Origin: Progne subis subis
Taxonomy: Eukaryota; Chordata; Aves; Passeriformes; Hirundinidae
Direction: 5' to 3'
Length of the DNA stretch: 64,000 nucleotides
NCBI GenBank assembly: GCA_022316685.1
Contig: JAKJHU010000385.1
Coordinates: 62,001 to 126,000, forward strand
The notes under the pieces are model-generated. The model made no database searches. It saw nothing but the letters and a program-made list of their open reading frames with translations, and was not told the DNA's origin. Below, one piece after another: positions 21,040-31,560 of the stretch. Position 1 is the first letter of the stretch. Every line of letters starts with the position of its first letter. Both the position numbers and the translations under genes were made by a program.

Positions 21040-21720
21040 ACTGAGATTCCTCCCAGAATTCCACTGAAGTCTTTTGACCTCTCATTCTGGGACCTGAGTT
21101 GATAACCACCGGCCCACAATCTTCCAGGGAAGGTTTCCAATGTCTTTTCTCCTTTGGAGTTACATTTTTGATCTGGGATTAACCTGAGACTCCTCCCAGG
21201 TGTGTTCCAGAGTCTTCACAGCCTACTTCAGGAAGCTGAGATCCCAGGAAGCAGCCTCAGATTCCTCCAGGGAAGCTTCCCAAGATGTTTTTGCTCATTT
21301 GGAAGTATTTCTCTATGCCCTGGAGACTCCTCCTGGCATTTGACAGAGTCTTTTCCTCACAGGTTTAGGCCCTTGATAACCCAGGCAGCAGCTCCAAGGC
21401 AGGTACCTGTGGTGATTTTTGTCTTTTTGTGGAAATTGGATCTTGTGTGATCTACCTGAGATTGTTCCAAGGAATCTCCCAAAGACTTGTCCTCCAATTT
21501 CAGGATGATAAAAATGTAAAGCAGCCCCAGATTGCTGCAGGGAAGCTGACCTTGATCCATTTTTGCTCTTGCAGTGAACCTGCATCTTCCAGGACCTTCC
21601 TGAGATGCCTTCCAGGCATCACCTGGAATCTTTTCCAGCCTTCAAAAATGAGCTGAGATCCCAGGTAGCAGCCCCAGAGTGCTCCAGGGAAGCTGCCCAA
21701 GGGCATTTTGTGCCAGGAAG
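21040..21720 (+). repeat. Second array of about 140-145-bp tandem repeats
   Basis: Five degenerate units recur with blocks 'gagatcccaggaagcagc', 'ccagggaagcttcccaag' and 'tttttgctc'. Unit anchors are near 21100, 21235, 21365, 21505 and 21655. The period resembles that of the array at 18010-18840, but the unit sequence differs. Confidence 0.7.
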
Positions 21721-21959
21721 GAGGGAGCTGTGCTGGCCTGCACAGGGGAGCACAGGAGCACAGGGGCAGCCCCGCTGTGGCGACTCAGCAGCAGCTGAAT
21801 GTGGCTCCTCTTGTGCCGGGTGCGTCTGTGTGCTCTGCTTGGCACCTTGAGGAGCAGCTGGATGTGCCCGTGGCTGCAGGCTCTGTGTCTGGGCTGCTGC
21901 TGGCCACAGAGGCCACCTTGGCCTCGGGGTGTGGGGAGGGAGAACAGCACTCACTGCCA

Positions 21960-22235
21960 TTATGATCTCAGTGGCCCCCACTATAGACTCAGTTGCTCCC
22001 AGTTGCCCTCAATACGGTCCCAGTTGTTCCCAGTGTTGTCCACTCCAGTATCAATCCAAACACTCCCAGTATATCCCAGCTGCCCCCAGCAAGCTCACTC
22101 CCAGTCACCCCAGTTGCCCCAGTATGGTTCCAGTTGCCCCCAGCGTGATCTCATTCCTTCCCAGTGCACCCAGTTGCCTCCAGCACACACCCACTTGCTC
22201 CCATTAGCCCTCAGTGGGGTCCCAGTATTTCCATG
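21960..22235 (+). repeat. CCCAGTTGCCCCCAGT-type minisatellite
   Basis: Degenerate repeats of about 14-28 bp built on CCCAGT and GTTGCCCCCAG. Similar tracts are, to my recollection, found near avian class II MHC genes, which fits the MHC fragments that follow. Confidence 0.65.
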
Positions 22236-22439
22236 TCTGTGCTCCAGGTGCTGCTCCCAGCCCTGATCCGTGGGGATGGGAATGTCCCGCTCCCTTCCCG
22301 AGCAGGGTCACACCTGAGCCAGGTGTGCAGGGCAGGACCTTGCCCTGACCCCAAGCCCTGTCCCACCTGCAGGATCTGCTTCCCCTCGGCCTCTTCCTCC
22401 TGTGGCCCCAAGCCCAGCTTGGTGCTAAACAAAGGGGCT

Positions 22440-22700
22440 GGGGCGGGGTCATCCCCCGGCGGGGGCTGCGCACCCCCTCTGCCCCCTCCCCAAATTCCCT
22501 CCCGTGGGCAGCAGGAGCTGGGGCAGGAGCCCTGTGGGGAGGGAAAAGGGGGAGACACTGGGATGGGGGTTCACACATGCTCTGGGGGGACACACACGGC
22601 CCCTGGGGAACCCCCTCACCTTCTCCTGCAGCACCAGGAGGATGAACCCCAACACGGAGCCCCCAAACCACAACAGTATCTTTGGGGCAGGGTCTGGTGC
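22440..22700 (-). pseudogene. MHC class II beta 3' exons, fragment
   Basis: On the minus strand a stretch ending at a GT donor (22619-22618) encodes GGSVLGFILLVL in a context like the class II beta membrane-anchor exon. After a roughly 86-bp intron, an acceptor CAG (22534-22532) leads into a short exon like the cytoplasmic tail. No Ig-like beta-2 exon is seen upstream on the same strand before 23240. Class II beta chains pair with alpha chains to present peptides to CD4 T cells. The similarity is at DNA and pattern level, and I rate it tentative. Confidence 0.5.
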
Positions 22701-23038
22701 GAGCTTTGGGGATATGGGGGAGTCACAACTGCCCCAAAATGCTTTTCCAGCCCCACAGCTACTCCCAGACCCCTTAAACCAACCCATAGCTCCTGCTCAG
22801 GACACCCCCAACCACTCCTGAAAACATAAATGCTCCCAAAAACCACAAAACCCCCTTCCCATCTCCCCCAAGACCTACCCAAATAATCTCCAAGCCACAC
22901 AGCCCTGCCAGGACCCCAAAACTCCATCACAACCCTCTCAGAAGGACCCCCAGCCCCCTCCCAGAAACACAAAGGCCCCCAAGAGCCACAAAAGCCTCTC
23001 TCAGTGCCCCCAGGAGTCCCTAAAACCCCTCCCAGCCC

Positions 23039-23250
23039 CCATGGCACTGAGCAGGAGAGGTTGGTGGACAGGAACATCCACAGCCAGGAGCAGCTCGGGC
23101 ACTTCAGCAGTGATTGGGCACTTTGTGGGGGACATCCCAGATGGGGAGACCCAGGCCTGGGACTGGGACAGACAACCGGAAAGCCTGGAGAACAGACGGG
23201 CTCAGGTGGACACGTTCTGCTGCAACAACTATGAGATCATGGCCATGTCC
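23039..23250 (+). pseudogene. MHC class II beta-1 exon, frameshifted
   Basis: The plus strand reads a class II beta-1 domain in two frames: VDRNIHSQEQLGHF (about 23065-23106) and then VGDIPDGETQAWDWD, ending in VDTFCCNNYEI (about 23125-23237). These are the conserved strand and helix segments of the peptide-binding domain, including the Cys near the exon end. A one-base shift near 23110-23120 breaks it. The exon runs opposite to the tail exons at 22440-22700, so the locus is a rearranged relic, not one gene. Confidence 0.75.
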
Positions 23251-23736
23251 CTTGGCTTGGGTGGTCCCAGAACACCTAAATCCTCCTGAATATTCTCCTG
23301 AACTCCAAATTCACACTCAGATCCCCAAAAAACAATGCAGCTTTAGATGTCTCCTTGATTTCTATATTTTTACCCCAATGGGAATTATTCAGATAGGGAA
23401 ATATCTCCAAGATTATCCAGCATTGCTTGGTGCCACCAAAAGAAACAACTGGGTAGAGCAGATCAGATTTTTGGGCTGTAAAGTCAACAAATCATCTCTT
23501 CACAATTAATTTTCAATGTCAGTTAGAGTCACGATGGATGTTCTTGCCCCTGCATTCATCCAGGTGCCTATGGGGATCCAGGAGGACGTGGAGGCCACCA
23601 GCCAGGTGTCTTCTCAACCTGGATCATCAGGAATGTGGATCACCAAGGGGGTGACCAATGTGGGTCCTCTGACGGGGATGGAGTTGGAGCAATGCACAAA
23701 GCTCTTCCCACATTTGAGGCACTTGCAGGGCTTCCA
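23251..23736. other. Intergenic, no gene seen
   Basis: The sequence between the MHC relic and the zinc-finger gene. It includes the presumed 3' untranslated region of the latter on the minus strand. Confidence 0.4.
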
Positions 23737-24978
23737 TTACTGGAGCCTCCGTTCATGTTGGATCAAGTGAGAGGTGTCAGAGAAGCTCTTCCCACACTGG
23801 GGACACTCGTAGGGCCTCTCCCCAGTGTGGATGCACCGGTGCCTGATGAGGGTGGACTTGTGCTTGAAGCCCTTCCTGCAGTCAGGGCAGCGGAAGGGCC
23901 TCTCCTCTGTGTGAATCTGCTGGTGCACGAGGAGAGTGGAGCTGGTCTGAAACCTCTTCCCACACTCGGGACCCTGGTAGGGCCTCTCCCCAGTGTGGAT
24001 CATTTGATGGATGATCAGTTGGGACCTCTGGTTGAAGCCCTTCCCACATTCCCCACACTTGTATGGCCTTTCCTCAGCGTGGATGTTCTGGCGACAGATC
24101 AAGTGGGAGCGCTGGCTGAAGATTTTCCCACACTGCTCACACTCGTAGGGCCATTCCCTGGTGTGGATCCTCTGGTGGCAGATCAGTCTGGACCTCTGGC
24201 TGAAGCTCTTCCCACATTCGTCACACTCGTAGGGCCTCTCCCCTGTGTGGATGCGCCGGTGCCTGATGAGGTGGGAGTTGTGCTTGAAGCCCTTCCTGCT
24301 GTCGGGGCAGCTGAAGGGCCTCTCCTCTGTGTGAATCCGCTCATGCTGGAGGAGATTGGAGCTGGTCTGAAACCTCTTCTGACACTTGGGACACTCGTAG
24401 TGCCTCTCCCCAGTGTGGATCCGCTGGTGTCTGATCAGGAGGCAGTTCCAGCTGAAGCTCTTCCCACACTCCAAGCACTTGTGGGGCTTCTGCCCATCAT
24501 GAGGCTGTTCAGGGACCACCATTTCAGAGCCCCGGGTGAAGCTCTGTCCACCTTCCTGGCACAGGGTGGGTCTTTCCTCCTCAGAGCACCCTGGGATGGG
24601 CTTGGAGCCCCTCAGTGTGTGAGATCTCTGGGGCTTTTCCTCCCTTTTGGATTCCTGCACCATGGAGCTGCTCAAAACCTGTTCCATGAGGTTCAGCTGC
24701 AGGGATTTGTCCTCCCTCATCTCCATCCTCAGCTCCTTGTCTGGGGGAGGAAGGACAAGGACAGGATGGGATTTGCCTCCATGCCACAGGGAAGAGGAAG
24801 GAGATCCCTCCAGTCCATTCCTGGCAGGAGGGCATTGGCAGCAGAGTTGTCCTGCAGCCAGGGGCCATGCTGGGCTGGGAGATGGAGCAGGAGAGAGGGG
24901 GAAAGGGGCACTGACTTCCTCCTCACCTGCCTGGCTGTCCTGGGGCATCTTTCTCTTCCTCACAGCCTTCTCCTCCAT
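23737..24978 (-). CDS. C2H2 zinc-finger protein, two exons, nine fingers
   Basis: The 413-codon open frame hides a small in-frame intron. Exon 1 is 24978-24927 (start [13 protein letters not shown]), the donor is GTGAGG at 24926, the acceptor CAG at 24743-24741, and exon 2 is 24740-23737. Without the intron, [11 protein letters not shown] follows exon 1, which is the usual start of this avian zinc-finger family. Nine C2H2 fingers follow from about codon 168 with TGER/TEER linkers. Four lack a zinc ligand: finger 3 (second Cys is Ser), finger 5 (first His is Arg), finger 7 (first Cys is Gly), and finger 9, which ends at HERRLQ before its last His. No KRAB domain is visible. It probably binds DNA in the nucleus, with five intact fingers. 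Target unknown. Confidence 0.8.
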   Translation of the reverse strand: MEEKAVRKRKMPQDSQAGEEEVSAPFPLSPAPSPSPAWPLAAGQLCCQCPPARNGLEGSPSSSLWHGGKSHPVLVLPPPDKELRMEMREDKSLQLNLMEQVLSSSMVQESKREEKPQRSHTLRGSKPIPGCSEEERPTLCQEGGQSFTRGSEMVVPEQPHDGQKPHKCLECGKSFSWNCLLIRHQRIHTGERHYECPKCQKRFQTSSNLLQHERIHTEERPFSCPDSRKGFKHNSHLIRHRRIHTGERPYECDECGKSFSQRSRLICHQRIHTREWPYECEQCGKIFSQRSHLICRQNIHAEERPYKCGECGKGFNQRSQLIIHQMIHTGERPYQGPECGKRFQTSSTLLVHQQIHTEERPFRCPDCRKGFKHKSTLIRHRCIHTGERPYECPQCGKSFSDTSHLIQHERRLQ

Positions 24979-25011
24979 CCAGCCAAGGTTTGGGAATGGG
25001 AAATCCTGGTT

Positions 25012-25665
25012 TTAGGCAAAAAGCCGGTGGGTGATGAGGGTGGAGTTTTGCTTGAAGCCCTTCCTGCAGTCAGGGCAGCGGAAGGGCCTCTCCTCTGTGT
25101 GAATCTGCTGGTGCTTGAGGAGATCTGAGCTGGTCTGAAACCTCTTCTGACACTTGGGACACTCGTAGGGTCTGTCCCCAGTGTGGATGACCTGGTGCTG
25201 GACAGTGGTGTTGCTCTGGCTGAAGCTCTGTCCACCTTCCTGGCATAAGGTTGGTCTTTCCTCCTCAGAGCACCCTGGGATGGGTTTGGAGTCCTTCCTT
25301 GTGTGGGATCTCCATCGCTTTTTCTCCTGATTTGATTCCTGTGCCGTGGAGCCACTCAAAACGGCCTCTTCCATGAGGTCCTGCTGTGGGGATTTGTCCT
25401 CCCTAGTCTCCATCCTCAGTTCCTTGTCTGGGAGAGGAAGGACAAGGACAGGATGGGATTTGCCTCCATGCCACAGGGAAGGGGAAGGTGATTCTCCCAA
25501 CACATCCCTGACAGGACGCCGTTGGCAGCAGGGTTGTCCTGCAGCCAGGGGCCATGCTGGGCTGGGAGATGGAGCAGGAGAGAGGGGGAAAGGGGCACTG
25601 ACTTCCTCCTCACCTGCCTGGCTGTTTTGTGGCATCTTCCTCTTCCTCACAGCCTCCTCCTCCAT
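25012..25665 (-). pseudogene. Truncated tandem copy of the zinc-finger gene
   Basis: Same organisation: exon 1 25665-25614 ([13 protein letters not shown]), GT donor at 25613, acceptor CAG at 25430-25428, exon 2 25427-25012. The finger array is cut after one complete finger; the next finger stops at LITHR and runs into LFA and a TGA-type end. The break lies at GGCAAAAA, a sequence that also occurs in the 5' flank of this copy (about 25700), so the next gene's upstream region is fused directly to the finger. It begins 34 bp before the start of the downstream gene. With at most two fingers it is probably non-functional, unless its exon 1 splices onto the downstream exon 2. Confidence 0.75.
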
Positions 25666-26245
25666 CTGGCCAAGGTTTGAGAATGTGAAATCCTGGTTTT
25701 AGGCAAAAACAAGGGATGAGTATGTTAAGTTTGAATGTCCCACTGCTCAAGTCCATCTCTATAAGTCACCAGACATCTGGAGTCCCTAATAGCCTATCAA
25801 ACACCAAGAGCAGCCCTGAAAATTCCTTTGTGGAGTTCCCTGTCTCTGATCTCCCTGCCCTCCCCAGACTGCTGAGAATCCCAAGAATCTGAAAAGCTCC
25901 CCCCTTTTCCATTTTCTATTTAGGAATGCTGGGGATTTGGGGGTCCCAGGGTCCCTTCTCCCCTTATTCTCTGCTTTGAGGTGCAGGGGCTCCAAGGAGT
26001 CCCCTCGGCCCCTCTCCAAGCTGTTGAGGGTCCTGCAAATTGCAGTGCTCCTCAGCGTCTGGGTTTCTGGGGGACACAGGGCTCTGCTCCTCCAGGCTGC
26101 CTCTGCCAGCAGCCACCACTGGGACCCCCCATTGTCACCCCAAGGGGCATTTTCCACACAGCTTTGGAGTTCTTACTTCTCCAAACATCCCCACCCCAAA
26201 AAATCCCAATCCAGGGACCACTCAGGATATCTGAGCTGAGCTCCC
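25666..26245. other. Upstream of the zinc-finger pair, no gene seen
   Basis: It should hold the promoter of the minus-strand pair. No TATA or other definite element is identified. Confidence 0.4.
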
Positions 26246-26943
26246 TGTCTTGGGTTGGTAAGACAAGGGTCTGCTACAGATGGCAGGAGCCTCCATTGAA
26301 ATGGAAAATACAGCCCCTCTCTCTTTGGTTTATAATTTTGAAATTAATGGGCTTTCAAGCAAAAATATGGCAATAGGAATATCAGTTCTTCAGTAGGAAA
26401 ATTAAACTAAAAATGCAGTATTAAAAAACACCACCACCAACAAAGCCCAAAAAATAAGAATCAGAATCCAACCTGACACCCGGGTAGTCAGGGTGTTGCT
26501 TGCAGTCCAATCAAATTGTGGCTGCAGTCCTCCTGGGGTGACAGATGTGGTTTTGTAGAAGCAGTGCTCCTGCAGAAGGGTGTAGTTTTCCTCTGAAGGT
26601 CCAGTGGTGGCGTAGATGGGTCTGGTCTTCCTCTGGGAATCCAGTGGAAACTGGCTGGTCCTGGTGCTTTAAATCTCAGATTATATCCAGATGGGAATGC
26701 TTGGCTCCTCCCTCTGGGTGGAGCATCTCACAATGGGATGATGTAATTGTATCAGTCATGCAGTGAGAGGCAATGGCCCATTACCAGAAGATATCTCCCT
26801 GGAGGGAGGATGGGTCATGGAAGAGATAAGGAACACTTCCCTATTTGTTTTTGTACAGCTGGCCCATTAAGAGAAGATCCCCCTCAGAGATATGAGGAAT
26901 GGGTCATGGAAGAGATAAACAACCTGCCCTCCTGGTTTTAACA
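26246..26943 (-). repeat. LTR, class III family related to 55101-55764
   Basis: Minus-strand element from TGTTAAAACC (26943) to CA (26246). Its outer 70 bases correspond to the last 70 of the LTR at 55101-55764 (plus strand here: tgtcttgggttgg, then tctgct and ggcaggagcctcc). An internal tandem duplication of about 65 bp (ggcccatta ... atgggtcatggaagagat) lies at 26771-26925. No target duplication is seen. Confidence 0.6.
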
Positions 26944-27261
26944 GATGGTAATAGAATACATTTTTTTTGCTTAAATCTTGCATTGCAAGACAGGGCTTGA
27001 GGTTCCTTGCCCAGGCTCTCTCCAGAACACGCCCAGGCCAATGCTCAGCAGAGAAAAGCCCCGTGAGCAGCCCCAGGGTGGCCGTGGGCAGGCTGGGGGC
27101 AAACAGCATGGCTGGGGCTCTGCAAGGTCCCTGGGGGAGATGGGAAGGAGCAGCAGAGCAGGGGCTGATCCATCCCCACTGCGCTGGACACCCCAGGGCA
27201 GCGTCCCAGAGCGTCCTCATGCACCTGCCAACAACATCCCCCCTCTGCAGCCCTGGCCTCT
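26944..27261. other. Intergenic, no gene seen
   Basis: GC-rich, short frames only. It ends with GCCTCT, the left target duplication of the next LTR. Confidence 0.4.
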
Positions 27262-27958
27262 TGTCGCAGTGTCCGACATGCGCTTACCAGCGCAGCCGCA
27301 CGCTAGCTCAGTTCGGTTCTCCCACTGCGGCAACGTGGAAGGTCGGAGCGGCACGCTTGGCGAGCCGCTTCCTCCCTGTGGGGACTTGTTTCCCCCACGT
27401 AGCGACGGGCACGACAATGGCAACACGACCGCGGCAGCTGAATGAAGGCCGACTCCTTTGAGCAGAGTGAAACGATGGTTTATTCAAGGGAAGGGAGCAC
27501 AGAGCTCTGCACTTCACCACCTGCTGCCCAAAAGGAGCCCAGAATGCAGGCATGCACGAGCTTTTGAATGAGGGTGTACACAGGGGTGGCGACAACCGGT
27601 CAGCCAATCACAGGGTAGGTGGGTGTAAACCAGGGGTGTAACTGTATAACCGGGGACCAATCACAAAATGACAGGAGGGGATTTCCAGGGCCCCAGCCTA
27701 TCACTCGACATCCTCCCTGGAGCTTTCCAGAAGCCAGGGAAGGGTTCTAAAGTGATAGACAGGGCGCCCAAGGGGAGAGAGAGGGGATTGACAACTCGGA
27801 CAGGAGGGGGAGGGATGATTGGCACAAATCGAACTGGAATCCCTTTTACAATAAACAAGTTTAAACCATTACCAGAACAGTGGGTACAGGGAATGAACCA
27901 TTACAGCAGTCCACATAAAATTACATATAACAAATAAAATAAACTGCACACCGCCACA
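27262..27958 (-). repeat. Solo LTR, class II, with 6-bp target duplication
   Basis: The 697-bp element starts TGTGGCGG at 27958 and ends in CA at 27262 on the minus strand, with AATAAA (plus TTTATT near 27479). The hexamer GCCTCT flanks it on both sides (27256-27261 and 27959-27964). A 6-bp duplication is typical of class II ERVs. A perfect duplication means the LTR pair collapsed by internal recombination without other rearrangement. Confidence 0.85.
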
Positions 27959-27964
27959 GCCTCT

Positions 27965-28741
27965 CCCCCAGCTCACACAGGTGCCACATCCTTGCAGGCA
28001 CAGACACGGCAGCACTGGCTCAGGAGCCCCTGTTTGCACTGCCCAGAGCAGGCGTCAGCACCCCCATGGTGTTGGTGTGGGGAGATGAACCTGAGGGAGC
28101 ACAAATGCCATCATCAGCCCCTGGGGCCAGGCAGGGCTGGGGGACAGCAGGGAAACCACTCAGGTTTGTGGTGGCCTCTGAAGTCAGCCAGAAAATTTGT
28201 TCCCATGAGCTGTGAGTTTCCTATGCCACTGCAGGTGTTGTTGCTCAGAGCCAGGGTTGCCTGGCAGCCACCTCCCAACTCCCTTGAGCATTTCCTTTGC
28301 CTCACCTTGGCTTTCTTTATTCTTCCTGCTACAATTTCTTCCAATTGCCCACCCCTGTTCCCTTCCATGCAAACAGCCCATCCCTGGTTGCCCATCCCTT
28401 TTTGGCCCCGCTCCCCATTTCAGTTCCTGAGTTCCCAGCACCATGGGAATGCTCCTTTGGGAGCAGGATCATCCTCCAAGTGCACAAGGAATTGTCTGGA
28501 GGTCCCTGCAGTGCCTCGTGCTGCTCCCTTGCCAGAGGCACCACAGGCCAGGGGGGCACATCTGGGCTGCTGTGTCTGGCTCTGGGGCTCCTTGTTCTGG
28601 GCAAGGAGGAGGAGCTGCAGAGGCTCTGCAGGACTGACAGGATGGGCTTTGGGGCTGTGAGGAGAAGCTGAGGACCTGGGCTGCTGGAGCTTCTGAAGAG
28701 GAGGCCCAGGGCTGATCCTGCAACTGCTGCAAGGGTGGTTT
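27965..28741. other. Intergenic, no gene seen
   Basis: Unique-looking sequence. Overlapping frames on both strands lack domains. Confidence 0.4.
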
Positions 28742-29755
28742 CAAAGAATCACAGAATCAGCAAGGTTGGAAAAGACCTTGGACTTCATCAAGTGCCATGA
28801 CACTGCCTTGTCTTCCCTAAGACTCCTCTTCTCGAGGAAAAACAACCCCAGCTCCCTCAGCCGCTCCTCACAGGACTTGTGTTCCAGAGCCTCACCAGCC
28901 TTGTTGTCCTTCTCTGGACATGCTCCAGCTCCTCCATGTCCTTCCTAAACTGGGGAGCTTTCCTAGGGTAACTTTATGATGCTTGTATCCCCAATCGTCT
29001 GTTCTGTTTGAACTCTGTATATTGAGTCCTGTGCCTTTAAGACTGGTTCTAAGAGCAAGGAGAAGCGCGGAGTTTGTTTTGAGAAAACTGCCTGACTCCT
29101 CCACATTCTTCTGTGGACGGGGGTGTTCGGCGGAGGCTTGGAGAGACTGCAGGACAGAGATTTTTTTGCGTTTAGTTAGTTTCAGCTAGCTAGGGCAGAG
29201 AAGTTCCCTGGATTTTTTTCTTTTTTTTTTTTTCTTTTTTCCCTTTTCCTTGGAACTGTTTAAACCTGCTCTGGACTGAAAACCCAGGGGAGCACTGGGG
29301 GCTGCACCTGTGGCCCACCGGGGCCTGGACCTCGGCATTTTCCAGCAGCACCGGAGGGACTGGGACTGATCAGAGACTGAGAGAGCCGAGCTACACCCAC
29401 AGTGAGGACTGTCTCAATTTGCCATCTCACTCCAGAATGAGAGGTTTTATTGTTTCATATTATTCATTCTTTATATTTGTATGTATTTTATTTGTTTAGT
29501 AAATAGTTTTTTCCACTTTTCTCCAAAGAGGTTTTATTTTCGGACTGGTTGGAGCAGGGGCCACTTGGGTTTGCTTCCCAGAGGGACCCTATTCAAGGGT
29601 TTTCTCCCAAATTTGTCCCCAAACCAGGACAGGAGCCCAGAACTTCACACAGCACTCGAGGTGCTGCCCAACTAGTGCCGAGCACAGGGGAAGAATCACT
29701 GCCCTGCTCCTGCTGGCCACACTGCTCCTGATGCATAGGAGTGCCAAGGGTTGGA
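28742..29755 (-). repeat. CR1 LINE 3' part, split by an LTR
   Basis: Antisense CR1 starts with the ATTCTGTG-type end (aaagaatcacagaatcagc) at 28742 and runs to 28958. It resumes after the inserted LTR at 29632-29755 (ctgccctgctcctgctggcc). Small internal deletions are present. Confidence 0.75.
28959..29631 (+). repeat. Solo LTR, class III, nested in CR1, 5-bp target duplication
   Basis: The 673-bp LTR begins TTTCCTAGGG (first G of TG changed to T) and ends CCAGGACA. GGAGC flanks it on both sides (28954-28958 and 29632-29636), the 5-bp duplication expected for ERV-L-type elements. It is close to the LTR at 49176-49835. Confidence 0.85.
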
Positions 29756-29900
29756 TGACGGAAATAGTGGCAAGGGGGTGGGGACAAAGTCTGATTTATC
29801 ATCAGCCATGAAGGGTCTTGATTTTCATGTCAATTTAGATTGCATTTAATGTGCTGAGGATCAATATCAATTGGACATTGTAGATATAAATCTATAAATA
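29756..29900. other. Flank between CR1 and class I provirus
   Basis: AT-rich, no gene. Confidence 0.5.
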
Positions 29901-30744
29901 TGTACTAAATGAAAATTTTTCATGCTAATTGTAATCGTATCAATATTTTAAAATATATATATTTTTAAGAATATTTGTGATAAAGTAGTAAAGGAAAAAG
30001 TAGGTGTGAGTAGTGTTACAAAGCAGATGGGCCCCTTGGCAGATGCTACATGAGGAAAATAAGATACAGGATGCAGTTTGAGATAAGCAAGAGTTTCAAA
30101 GCTGGATTGGCCAAAGCTGGGACTACTCCAAGGCAGGGAGATGGGCCCTTTGCAGATGTGATGGGATACAGGATGTCTTAAGATAGAACTGGCCTTGAGA
30201 TGGACAAAGTTGGGACTATTCCAAGGCAGGGAGTTTGGGTGGTGGTTTGATCCATGAAATAATTACTTCTTGGAACATAATGCTTAGTTATGTATAACAC
30301 AAAACTTATAGTGCACACACAACCAGTAAGGTGATTCATAGGATGTGAGGAAGATGCTGAGCCTTCATCTGAAGAAGACCACCAAAAAGCCAAGAAGACC
30401 CCCTAACAACAAGTGGAGCATGCGCTATGTAGTATAGTGACGTAGATTTTACAAATTGAAAATAGGAGATTCACAGGAAATATTAATGAATATGCATTAG
30501 CATACAGTATATAAGTTTAAGTTGGATTACATTGTTTTGTACATGAAGTAGGGAGAGAAACTCCCTTTAATACTCTGGTCGGTTTTGCTTATCCTTTAGT
30601 TGAACGTTGCTTATCTTTAATTAATCACTGCCAAATTTTTTTGTATATGCTTGATTATAAAATGCTACTTAAAAAAGATTGCATTGCTGCTAAATTCAAC
30701 TTTGTTGCTTATTAAAATAGACATATAGAGCTTCATTGATAACA
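29901..30744 (+). repeat. 5' LTR of class I provirus, copy 1
   Basis: It runs from TGTACTAAATG to ...GATAACA. TATATAAG lies at 30508-30515. U3 contains a degenerate tandem pair built on 'gggactactccaaggcaggga' (about 30096-30235), which copy 2 has in single form. The LTR is close to that at 39686-40524. Confidence 0.85.
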
Positions 30745-30747
30745 AAT

Positions 30748-30765
30748 TGGTGCTGAAACTCAGGA
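30748..30765 (+). other. Primer-binding site, tRNA-Phe-like
   Basis: TGGTGCTGAAACTCAGGA, three bases after the LTR. It differs from the recalled tRNA-Phe complement at three sites, each a C-to-T or G-to-A change. Confidence 0.6.
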
Positions 30766-31560
30766 ACTCCAGCCTGGGGAAGGACGGCTAGTCTCGGGAA
30801 GGAGCTCCCCACCAGCTCTTTTAAGGTGGTCCCGAGGTTAAACCAAGCTCCTTTGGAGAAGGAGTTCCAATTACGATAATGCATAAGCAAAGCAAGCCAG
30901 CAATAGGAGGCACGCACAAGGGCTGCCATTGGAGTGCCGGCTAAAGGTAAAGGTCCTGTAAAATGTCTTCTGCACAAGAACCGTGTGGAGAAATGGACTG
31001 TGTAAGTACCACGGGGTTGGGCAGGCGGGCAGCTGTATGTTTGTGTGTGTGTAGAATATCTAAAATGGGGGCTGGTAGCCCGGACCCCTGAAGCAAATGT
31101 AAACCTCCCAGTACCACGTTTTCAGCTTTCTGTGCGGAGACCAGCTGGGAAAGGATGGAAGTGAAAAGACAGAACGAATGAGGATCCCTGGGAGGGACTG
31201 GCAGGGAGGGTCCCAGCCCGAGAACCCAGGGGAAGTTCCTCGAGGAGAAGGGAGCAATCTGATCACTGGGTGAGGTGAATAAGGAGGGGAGCAATTGAGT
31301 CAAGTTCAATTTTCTTTGAGAAGAAAATACTCGGTAACTTAAGTACGAGACTAAGAGAGATTGCGAGGGGAAGTGGCTAGAAGGATATAGTCAGGGAAGA
31401 CAGATTGGGAGAAAGATTGGAATTCCGTGTGAGGCAAACAGTAGGCAAAAGACAAGATAGTGCAACAGAATAATAAGTGAGAGGATTGAACCATGAAGTG
31501 AGTGAGGGAGACCAAGATTCTCCTGGTACCAGGGGGTTTCTTGCTTTGTTGCCACCAAAA

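Noticed and set aside
24647..25015. KRAB or SCAN domain upstream of the fingers
   Set aside because: I looked for one in exon 1 and the linker. None is visible; the N-terminus is the short MEE-RKRKMPQ exon.
23635..25128. A 497-codon plus-strand frame across the zinc-finger pair
   Set aside because: It is the antisense of the zinc-finger array; its repeated text mirrors the finger repeats.
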